64,000 nt of DNA from Rhea pennata (lineage: Eukaryota > Chordata > Aves > Rheiformes > Rheidae). Shown here piece after piece: positions 12,501 through 24,500 of the stretch (its first letter is position 1; every line of letters begins with the position of its first letter). Made by a program: the position numbers and the translations under genes. The notes beneath the pieces were generated by a model. The model was given only the letters and a program-made list of their open reading frames with translations, searched no databases and had not been told where the DNA came from. The stretch is taken from the NCBI RefSeq assembly GCF_028389875.1, contig NC_084677.1, positions 8,040,017-8,104,016 of the forward strand, written 5' to 3'.

Positions 12501-15500
12501 AATGCAAATTAACTGCTCTCACAACAGCTGCCTGCATGTGGTTCACACAGGCATCTACATTAAAGCTGCTACTGATGATCAGCTGCTTCAAGGCAACTAT
12601 CTGTGTGCAGTTATGGTTAAATGTATTCACCAGACAGTTAGAAATAGTCAAATGAACAGGCTATGGCTTGCTGCTATATAAAGTGAGTTTAGCACCCTCT
12701 GTCTTCAACTCACAGGATCTGTGAGAATACAGCTGTGACTTCAAAAACAAAGCAAAAACAAAGGAAAGGAAGGAAAAAAGAAAGAATCCATACCTGTCAA
12801 AAGATGACAATGTCACATGAAAAGCAGTATAATCCTAACAGGATTATGTATTTGCAGATGGCACACAGACTAGTTTAAGGACAATTAGAAGCACTGGGAT
12901 CTGCTGCAGGGGAGTTTACTGGAGCTTTTCTTCCATGGAACAATTTTGGGAAGCTTCCCAAATTAAGTGTCTGTAGGAAAGGTTTTGGAACAGAACTGAG
13001 AAAGTCAATAGTGAAAAGTCATTAGTACCTAATAAAACTCAGTTATGGAAATGCTAAAGTATTAACCATAGTGCAGCTTATTTCTTGGTCTCAACACCAG
13101 AGGAATCAGAAGTGCCAAGTGTCAGTGGTTAAATCCAAAAATAGCAGGTTGCACGATGATCTGGACAATTACAGACCAGCAAGCTGGTAGAATCTTTAAG
13201 AAAAAAACAGAGATCTTGTTTTCTTGGAGAACAGTCAGCACGATTTTATTACCAACAAGCAATGCCTCAAATCTATTAAAAGTTCTTTGAAGCCATCAGC
13301 AGACATGCAGATGATAGTGATCTATTCAATGCAGCATAGTGTAATTTCCCCAAAAGCTTACAAGAAGTTATCAAATACCTTGAAAGAAACTAAAGTGTCA
13401 AGGAGTAAAAGGAGGTCTTTTTCTGGATTAATAGCTACTTTAAAGGATAGAAAACTACAGCTAGAAATTATTCTTAACAGTCAAAGACAAGCAGTATACT
13501 GAGGCTCATGTAGTTTTGGGAGAGAGCGTGAAGAGTGAAGAACATTTGCAAAGGTACAGGGAATCACTGAAACTGCAGCTGACTAAGAGCAGCTGCAGAA
13601 AAACCTCACAATATTAAATGACCATGTGATAAAAGAGCGCTGATATTTAAATGCCAATGAATGCAAAGTACTGAAAAAAGGAAAAAAAAATACAGCTACT
13701 GATTAGCTGTTACAATTAAACAAATTGCTTTTACTATTCATTTAAGGGATCCCCATCTCAGTATCTATTTACTTATTTTTATGTTTTGGCTGTATCAGTT
13801 AAGGGAAGAACTTTTTTTTCAGAACCTCAGACCTGTGCCAGCAAGCAATTCCTCTTGTGGTCTGTCTGTAAACTCATGAAAGAAAACTGCAAGAGGAAAG
13901 GAAAACATCATCTCTGGGGGACAGAAGGACCAACATTAGGTAATACAAATCCTGTACTGTAAAAATGCAAAGAAGGAAATGTGTTGACTGATACTAGATG
14001 AATTAAAATTAGAAGTAAATGACTGTTCATTTTCGAATGATGTGTACAACCACACGTAGCCAAAAACGGAAAGAGAAAGAACAACCCACAGCCATCCCAT
14101 GTCTTAGGGCACATGCAAACTGTCACTGCATCACTTAACAGGGGCACCACAGCACCACATACAAGAGCAAGCTATTAAGTCAAATCCACTGCTGGGTCAG
14201 CTCCTACACAGCTCATTCATGATCAGCAAACATTTCTGCACAGCTGGAGCACAGAAGAAAGCTGATCCAGTGTTAGACACATCCTAACTGCAACCCAGAG
14301 AGACTACCCCCCGCCACTCACCTCCCTATGCTAGAAAATCCCTGTGCACATGTTTGATTTTCATTAGTCAGTGAAGACTTCTGTCCAGCCAGGAAAGTTG
14401 TATGTTTTCTTCCACTGTGCCTTAGAAGAAAGAGGCCCTTTCTGAAAGAGCTGAGTCAGTCAGATGAGGAATTAGACCTACTAGTTTGGATTAAAATAAA
14501 ACTGTTACATCTCTGCAATTAAGAAAACACAAGAAGTCTGCTTACAGTCATCTGGAGTTATGGCAGGAACTTTACATTTGTATTCTGATGCAAGTTAGAT
14601 TTTCCTGCATAGTCCAAGATTATAACTGCTTTTCCAAGTGGGGTTTCTCACACAGTCGATTTATTTTTTTATCTCATTCTAATTTTACACTAGTATCATT
14701 CCACCCAATTTTTCAAAAAGTATCAGAAAAAGCAGAATCTTAACTTTCAAGTCTTCAACAAGAATTTTTTTCATATGCGTTTTGTGCCCTCTTGTGGTAG
14801 CAAGTACAGCTTCCCACTATAGTCATTTTTTTACTGATCTCCTTTGGTTGAGAAAGGGACACAGTATCACATAACCAACGGCGCTTGCTCTTACTTTCTG
14901 CTGGACTATAGCATGTTTCTGTTTCTAAAAATGTTGCTAATTAAGATCTGATTATAAGACAAAATACTACTAAATTTTGGTATCTCTTGATGTGCTCGGA
15001 CTTTCAAAAAAATGGCTTTGTAAGTTGAACTAGCAAATCTTGTAAAAGTGCCAAGTTAAGGCATGCTAACATGCCTAATGGCTTTCAGTATCTGGTTGTG
15101 TGCGGACAGAGCTCCTGATTTTCTTTGCTAGATCCTTTCTTTGTCAAGAGTTAGTAACTGGAATTTGAGCACAAGATTTAAATGCGAAAAGCTTCACAGG
15201 TCAGATGAAAAAAGACAACTATGGCCTTGAAGTCCTGGCCATTGGTAGAAGTAAACTGACAAGCAACAGTAAGATACCCTTGAAACAAGAGAGGTGCTCA
15301 GGAAGGCTAAGTGTGAAAACCCAGACCAGCAGAAGTTCTGCTCCACTTGCGACCTTGCATATGAATCATTCACCTACTGATAATTTTAAAAGTTACTTCA
15401 TACACCAGATAACATGTAATGCTATCCCTGGACAGAAAAGCAGAGGAACAAGGACCAAGATTGCCTCCCAAGAACCACTGACAGCAAGCTACACTGCAAC

Positions 15501-18500
15501 CTACTCCTTAACGTGGGAGACCCTAAATACCAAAGTAAATAAAACAGTTGAGGCAGAGAACAAGCACTGCCTAGGGCAGGCTGCAATCAGCTATAGAAAG
15601 GTTCATTTCAGCTCACATTTTCCAAATCAAATGTAAACACCCCTAACCTGAGTCTGCATAAGTTCTTCTCTAGTAGAACACAGGACTGAAAATCAGATGC
15701 TGCTGATGACTTATCTTTCATAAAATATTCTAAGCTTCAAAGTCATGCTTTTCAATGAAGAAATCACAAAGAAACAGACAATGGTCAAAATGCCTAATGA
15801 TCAACCACTAACAGTTTTCCCTCTCTTCCTGCCTGCCAAAATTAACAATTTTGGTGTACAAAAGATGAAAATCAAAGCAAGAAACTAAAGAGGAAAATAA
15901 GCTGTTGCAATAGCCATTTGTTTGTATCATACATGCATTGCCTGTAACCTACTCCAAAACATAGTAAGATTTCTCAAACTTTTTTACTTCTTAAGCACAG
16001 CAATAACGTCCTGGATACCTTTTCCTAGGAAGTGCATAACATCCCTTGACTTACATAAACAACAGTGAAAACATTTTCATTTCTAACTTTAAAATAAGGA
16101 AACAACAATATGTTTATTTCTGTTATTTCTGTTTGAAAACTAATTTTTCCTTTATGGCTATGTTTCCCTCTCCACCTTTGTACACAATTCTCTGATTTCT
16201 TAGTTCTCACAGCTTCTGATTAGTCAGTGTTTGCTTTCCGTACTGCACTCACCTGGACACGTGCTATCCGATGCCCTTCTCCATTAATGTGTGGCTTGTC
16301 CTGTTCCCTGCTGGATCTGACTGCATGAGGTGCCTGTTATTTTTGTATGCCCTCCTCCGTCTCCTCTTTATTTTATAAAGGCAAGAGGCTGAGCACCTAG
16401 TGCCACGGACTGGGAAATAACATCAACCTTAAATTGGGGGGGGAGGGGGGGCAAACAGATCAGACTCAATTCTTAGTCCAGTTCACAGAAAGAACCAACA
16501 AATGCCAAATATAAAATACAGATTGGGGTCTTCTCAAAGCCATGGAGTTTTGAAGCAGAGGAAAGGGGGGGGATGTTTGACTGCACACTGGAAATATAAA
16601 TAGCTGTTCAACTGCTAAACAGTATTTCAAAATGAAAATTTGATTTTCGGGCTTTCTTCAGAAATTTGTCTTTTATCTTAGTCTTTTTCCAATGGAAGTG
16701 CATATCCTATTGTAAGTTTAAGCTTAATGACAGTATGCTTAATCTTTACTCTGGGAGACAACCAAAAGACAATTCACAAAAACTGAAAACCAAGCATGGC
16801 TGATTTTAAATTTCTGAAGGAGGTTAAAAAAAAACAACAAAGTTTCAGAATGACTAAACTGAAGCAGAGGAAAGACAACAGAACTGCTCGTAATTACAGA
16901 AAGTATCAGAGAAAGGAGCAGAACTCACCACTCCTGACTCAAAATCTCTGCTTAAAACACTGGAAAACTAAACCAACAAATAGCTGCTGAGGGATAAACT
17001 AAACTGTGAAGAGCATAGCAACTACTCATGGCAATTGCTTTCATTTAACAATACAAGTTGTGCTCTCTCCTGCAGCAGGATTTGTCCTGAGAACGCAACA
17101 CCAACTCAAAAAGGAACCACGTCTCATTTGGAAACACGGAAAAGGCCCTACTGTGTTTTGGGCATTACTACAATTTGTTGTTCATGTTTTCTCTTCTGCT
17201 GTAATAGCTTAGGGTTTAGAAACATTGTATTTCCCCATTGTGCACTAAAGGAATGTACAGCTATAAATGAGTTACAAATAGTTCTGCTGCAAATTCATTT
17301 TATTTAAAGTTATTAATCCACTAGTGTTGTTACCAGTTTTGGCCTCTCTGTACACAAGAGTATGAAAACTGGTAAAACACAACACACCAGTGGAGTGAAA
17401 TCATGAAATTACATGATATAAAGAAGTTGGAAGGCAATACTTCAATTGATTTCACATTTGTTTTTTATTTAACAGACTTTTTCACTTAATGGAAAGATTT
17501 AATATTCCTTTAAAAATTAAAGCAATTATTACATATTTCTCAACTGCCTTTCCAACTGAGACTGCAAGCTTTTCAGGAAAAGGGATTTCTCTTTTCACAT
17601 CTCCACATGTAACATTCTGGGGAGGTAAATTTTGATTGTTGGCTCTACATACTAATGTACTGCAAATCAATAACATCACTAGACCATGACAGACACTACA
17701 TAAGGTACCAGTACTACAAATCTATCATTTCATATTTTTATAATTTTAACAAAATTTGCAGGGCACTGATTTCAAGATTCTGAAAATCGATCTTGGAGCA
17801 GCTCAAATTAAACTGTGAAACAAGTCAAACTCTTTCTGAACCACAGCGGTAAAGCTAGACAAGAGAGACAAGTACCTCATAATTTGAGAGGAAATCTAGT
17901 AATTTTGATCGAGACGAGATGTAGAGTAGTGGTGTCATCACCCGGCGAACAAACTTTTCAATATAAACAGCACTCATAGGGCCTTTGTATTCAATTGGTC
18001 CAAAACTAGTACCAAACAAGACAAAACAAAAAACCATTAAGACTTAAGTTAACAAGAGAGAGAGTCCCTCCTGGGGGTGGCAGAGACGAGAGTGACACAG
18101 ACAGCACGCTCGGTGCCCGGGAACTGAGAGTGCTCTCTGTGTTCCTTTGCAGGAGCTGCTATACTGGAGAGGGGAGCTGCGGCTCTAACGCAGGTCTACG
18201 CGTACGCACAACGTGCTGGTGGGGATCCAGGGAAGGAGACCACCTCCAAGCCCCGTTAAAGAAGTTGGTGAAAGGCAGGTATGAGTTACATAACCATACA
18301 CCTATCTTTCTGCTTTGTCTATACACCTGAGGGTAGAGACTTAAAAATGTGGAGTGGAAAAGTGTCACAATTTTTAATTTTGACAGATTTTTAAATAGAT
18401 TTTTATAAGTAGCATTCAATTAAGCAGAGAAGAGTCCAGTCGCACTGCTGATGGAGAGGCTGAGCAGGCCTACACCTTCTCCTTCAGCCATCTGACAAGC

Positions 18501-21500
18501 ACTCACACCATGCCAGGTAGTGCTGAAGCTGGAGGGGGCCTTGCGGCTACGATCTCCAGAGCTTGCCCTTCATAACCCTGAAGTCCTGTATCGATTCACT
18601 GTTATCAGGCATCAGGCTTGTCAGAGCATCACACTCCAAAATAAACTAAACACTAACAGCATAAGGAATCAGTCCATTCCCACCGAAGAAATTTATCAAA
18701 AATCGGAAGTAATTTAAAAAAAAAGATTTATATATACTCATTCTTAATTACATTACTTCCTACATTGTTTTATTACAAATCTTTGTCTTCACAGTAACAT
18801 GTACTGCTCCAACATACAGCATGCATAGTATACATCATTAGAGGTTCAGTGTCTCAAAAATGAGGGGTGCATTGCTCTCTGGGGGAAGTTTACAAAGTAT
18901 CAGTATGAATTTGTATTTCCTTTTGATGTAACTCTGTTTAAGAATATTCCAATTGGTTACTGCTAGTACCCAAACATATCAATCTAATGCATGGTATCTC
19001 AGTATAAAATAATTTTAAGTCTACGTACATCGAAGCGGGATCCTGCACTGATCTAGCTTTTTTTTTTTTTAATTACAGTTTGAATTATGCCAATGCAATC
19101 CATGTCTATTCAAAGTTGAGCTAACAGAGATCAGGATGGTTCCTCCTCAATATATAATCTCCTAAACAAACAAAATCAGCCTTTGCTAATGGAAGGGAGC
19201 TGCAGTGCGAGACTATGGTACGCAAGCAGAAATGCAAGTCAGAGTCTACACAGCAACTAGTTCTTCTGTACCTAGGATTAGAAAACATGACCTCCTACTT
19301 TCTACTTCACAAAAAGAACAAAAGAGGTAATACACACAAATACTAAAAATAAAAGTGGTATTATATACAACATTATACAGTGATATTGCAACATTTGGAT
19401 TATAAAAAAGGAGAAGTCCAGATTTATAAAAAACTTCTCAGCACACAATTACATTTAAATATGAATTTAAATTCCACTAACTTCAATAGCCCATAAGCAC
19501 ATACTTTACTGCTGCCTTAAGTTGGGACCAGTTGATATAGTCTGTCTACAGCAAGCAGAAAACTAAACTAAAAATGTAAATCTGACCTCTTTAAATTTCA
19601 TTTGAGGCAAAACTTCCAGGAGATGCATAGGCAACAAAGTTTTCCTTATGGATGAAGAACTGCGCAGCATGTCATTTAACTGACATTTACAACCTTTTCT
19701 GATATGTAAGTAGTCTACATGATGAGCTTCGCTTAGAATCTCCTCCCTTGTAACTATTCATTATAGCTACAGACGCAGTATTTTCAATACGCACCATTTT
19801 AGACAGTACCTCTGTTTATCAAAGTGACAACATAAAACCCAGATCATGTTTATAAAACTCTTACCTCCGATGGTATAAGTGTATTACGGGAAAATAAAAG
19901 AAATGCTTCTGTTTCCTGCATTTCCCTTGGTTCCACCAGCAATTAACAGCCATAAATAGCACCTGTAGAACAGACAGATGTTCTCACCTTAACAAAGTGC
20001 ATTACCATAACTTTATCTATCTTCCAATCCATTCTATCTGCTATTTTCAATGCCTTTTCAACACAGTATTCCACATGTGCTCCCCCTTTTCTGCAACAGT
20101 AATCCTTTTGGTCACTTTTCTTTCCATTTAGTTTTTAACTTCCTAACCTAAATCCTCCAAATTTACTAACCTGGTCATAACCCCTATTGATGACTCACTC
20201 CACAGAGCAAAGTCCAAAGAGCAGTTTCCAGACAGCTCAATCTGTGAAGTGTTCAGAGGTAACTAACTGTTAGGCAGCAACATAATGGCTGCAAGGCCTC
20301 AACATCACGACCATCGTCTCCAAGAATCCTGGTAGTGGAGAAAACTCCCTGCCATTTCTGCCCAAAGGCACATGAATAATTCTGAGAATACTTTATAGGA
20401 TAAACTTCTGGAGTTCCCCATCCAGGAGCAGCCAAGCAAGAATCACAGGTCTTCTACGATTATTTTATCACTTTGTATGTAATTTTGCAATTAAGATGGC
20501 TGGCTGAACTACACTAAACTGTGAGCATTCAGGTCCTACTGGCTCCTGTGGGAAGGCAGAAATTACTCTTTGATGAAGATTAAAAAGCTATCTTTTTTTT
20601 TTTTTAATCAAACAGTCTCTAGAATTACCTGGTCTGACAATCTGCTGGCCACATGCTCTATTTCTTCTCTTGCTGCAATGGACTGGCCACACCACGGTGC
20701 ATAGAAGAAATACAGCGCAATTTCCGAATCCTGACGAAGGTGATCTGCATAATCTAACTGTCCCCGAAAAAGATCAATGACTGGAGATCTTGTAGAGAAG
20801 AAATTCACCGGAAGCTTTGCTGGCATTGTTACATCTTTTGCTCGGCTGCAGGAAGGAAATAAAAAAGGCTTATTGAGACTGCATAATAGTAGTTTAAAAA
20901 AAAAAGTGTGTCCAAAGTCCTAATTTATTAATCCTAGCAAAAGTCATGCAATAATAAAACTTTAAGAATTGATGCAAAAGACTATAATTTACATTATCTG
21001 AGTTAGTTACATGAAATATCATAGAAATCTAAAGATCACCCTTAACAAGTTTTAAGAAGTCACACTATCATACCATGCATTATGTTTATGGGTACGTTAG
21101 CTCACACTCTTATTGCAGGTTGCTATAGAGCATAAAATTACCAGGAAGAGTGATTTCTTTGGATTTCTTCCCTGGCCTCATCCTCTTTTAACACTTGTAT
21201 TTTAGGTAACAGCATCCTGATAAGAGAAGAGATGCTGGTCATAAAGTTTTGTGATGTGTTTACATAATGTAAACAGAGACTACTACTGTGCCTTATGCTT
21301 TGCTTTAAAATATTCTACATTTCTATTCTTTTATTTGTATCACAAAGAAAAAAATTGTATTTTACTAATGACTTTTAGCAGTACGCAAATATGTGTTAGC
21401 TTACTGATATCAGTGATCAGAGCAGAGACTATGAACTTTGTTCAGGCAGGTTTCTTCTTCAGTGTAAAGACAGTATCAACAAATAAAGAATCTTGACTTA

Positions 21501-24500
21501 AAGACAATACAATATGACTTTATGACAGGTTTGTTTTCTTAAGAGAAACAGGTTTGTGCAATAACACCAAGAATTTAAGCCAAATGCACAGAAAACTCTG
21601 CTTTCTATCAAGTCAGCAAACAGTAATCATATAATCCAGATACACACCATCCCCAGTATATTCTCAGAAGTGTTTATGGCACAGCCTGCCTCAAAGGCAA
21701 GTGAATGATCATATTCTGTTTTATATTCTCTTAAATCCAAAATATTCCTCCAGCCGTATTCACTATAGTCAGACTATATTTAATAGTGTAAATTAGATTA
21801 AAAACTGGACTGCACCACTGCATGACTTAATTTTGCCATGGTATCTCATGTGACAGAAAGTTTTAGGGAAGTGTATGCATTCCTTTAGATTACATTACAA
21901 TAAAAAGCTAAGGAAAAAAAATAATAACTTTGCTTCTTTTTATGTTACAATTTTAGTAAGTTGGACAAAATTATTATGCTCCGAACACTGTCAAACTCAT
22001 ACATTAAGCAACATTCTAATATTGCCACTATATTCAGGTTTGTAAGAAGTACTTGTGTTTTTATGAAACAAACCCACAAAAGCCACAACTCTTTATTCAT
22101 TTCCAGGTCACTAAGCATATGCTTAAAGCTAAACATCCAAGAACTATCCCCAACATATTTTCTAAAAGCTATGGAAATTCTTAATTCACATGCAAGAAAA
22201 AAACTTTAAGTCCAAAACCCAGAATTTTTTAAATATTAATTGGTTTCTTATGTTTACACTTCATTAATTGCACTACTCACAAAATGGATTTGTTTTTTCA
22301 TCCACAGCCAGAAATCTAGTTTCTCCTATGGATCTCTGCCTTTGGTCCTTCTTGCTCCCCCAATCAGCAACCCACCTCCTTCCCCAATCTAGTGCACCAC
22401 TCTTACCCAAACTGCTAGCTTCCTCCCATGTTTTCTAGCTTCCAGCTGGGCAGGACGCAACTACAGATGTGTTATGGGTCGCTGAAACTGCACAAACACC
22501 AACTCAGCAGTCAGCACACACACGTTGATTAGCCACCAAAAGCCAAATACAACAGGTAAAGGCTGAGCTCACACGGAAACCTACCTCCTAGGAGACATTA
22601 ATTTGAATCTCTCCTCTTCAACTGGTTTAATGAAAACCAACAACCTAAGTAAGTTCAGAACCTCTGCTTCCTCTACCAAATTAACTGAAAGTGGACAGAG
22701 AGTTCAAAAGTTGTACTGAGTGGACAGATGTATCATGACACAGGTGAGTAAGAAATACATGGCTATTCTCAAATATGAAAAAACCCTTCAGTAATTATAA
22801 AACACTCCACAGAATAAACCCATGGCTATCAGCTTCTTAAACTGATTTTCTTAGTATTACCTCCATTTGCAATACCGAATATACAATGGAGTATTTTTAT
22901 GTAATTCTCAGTTTTATACAGAGAATAGACTCCTTGTTGTATCCAGTGTGGAATGTTAAATACCAATGTGGCTACTCACAGACTATTCGTGAATTGCCGT
23001 TCATACCTTTCCTTACCATAAATTCTTTCACTGTTAGAACTGTCTTAATCTTGAAAACCAAGTAGGCTAAACCTCACCAAGTTATACATGAATGAAACGA
23101 GGATAACATGATAAATGAACATACAAATATAAGAATTACACAGCATTTATTAAAACATCGAGGTTTTTTTTGTTTTTGTTTTTTTGTTTTTTTTTTACAT
23201 GCTGCATATATCCTACAAAATTTAAACTCATTTCAACAGAATAACCTTGTATTGAAGGAAAGGACATACAACCGCCAGTAAGATCAGGTTGTTCGACTGC
23301 CAGGTCCTTAGAGTGGGGTTGTCTCAAAGTGACATTTGTATAGTGCCATATCAGGTAGATCAGACTCCCTTTAGATATTTAAGCTGCTGTATACTTGCAA
23401 TATCTCAATCCCTACTAAAGAATTGCCCTGTGGTGCAGGGATTTTCCCCTTTAGCACTTCTTATCCACTGGTCCTGAAGGCTAAGATATTATGTTTGTAA
23501 GTAAGTTTAGTGGTAGTAATTGTACTCTAGTGCTGAGATTTTGCTTTCAAATCATACTAATGATGCATGATGAGAAAGTACGTATGATAGTCATTGTTAA
23601 TATGTACAATTAGCAATCCCCTAAATTGCACAAATAATTTGAATACTTGTACTTTCTGTTTCTGACAGCAGCTTAACGAGAAACACTTTTCTGATCTTAG
23701 CTTGCAGCTTGTCTATTTAACTATAGTCTGAACATCGAAAACTCTTTAATGGAATTTCCTTAAGATTACAGAGGGAGAAAAAGCAGATTCCCAGAGTCAT
23801 TTGTGAGCTTCCAAGCACAGTGTGCAATAAAATGCAAGTTATGTACAGTTTAAATAGAGGAGAGCAGGAAGAAAACATACAAATACCAAGCACAGAAGAA
23901 AATAGCCGCGTAATTATGCTTCTTAGAAACGGACAGTTAACTCTGAGCTGAGGAAGTGCCGAAGTCCTCCACGCTCCCCCGCGAGGCGAGAGCTTCGCAC
24001 TCCCACCCGCGGCAGGCGGCCGGAACAGGGGCGCTGCCCGCAGCACAGCGCGCTGAAACACACTCAGGAGCCGTCTCGATCCGGGCAGCACGAGCGAGAG
24101 GGGCGGGCGGGTCTTTTTCAGAACCGTTCCTTCTGGGACAAGCGTTTCTCAGCCTAAAAAGCCGGCGAGAGCCTGGGGGACGCGGGGCAATCAGAGCCCA
24201 GGGGCCCCCCGCCCTGCCGGGGCGGCCGCCGGCCGCGACGGAAGCACGGACAGGCCGCCCGAGCCGCCCGCGCTCCGCGCCACGCAGGCGCCGTCCGGGC
24301 TCCGCACGCAGCCGCCGCCGCTGCGCCCGCGGGACCCGCTCAGCCCCTCGGCGCCCGCAGCGGCGCCGCCCCGCGGGCCGCGGCCCAAGACCCCGCGGCG
24401 CAGGCACGAGCGCCCCGGCGCCTGCCGCCCGGCTGGCGGAGCCCCCGCAGGCCGGGCCCGGCCGCACCGCCCGGCCCCGCTCCGCTCCGCTCCCCGCCGG

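Larger units (their letters stand above)
10584..17875. other. TXNDC11 intron 4 (7.3 kb)
   Basis: The largest TXNDC11 intron. It contains a CpG-bearing GC patch (11460-11600), a decayed LINE-like segment (about 13130-13680), a CTCF-like site (14784-14797), two G runs (16436-16451 and near 16565) and a 143-codon plus-strand open frame (15205-15636) without recognisable homology. No TXNDC11 exon is missing between exons 4 and 5 because their phases join directly. Confidence 0.7.

Noticed and set aside
12322-12681. 119-codon plus-strand open frame with overlapping frames on both strands
   Set aside because: Rich in Cys, Asn and His without a motif I recognise; it lies in a TXNDC11 intron and has no splice or promoter context. 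Treated as chance or a very old insertion.
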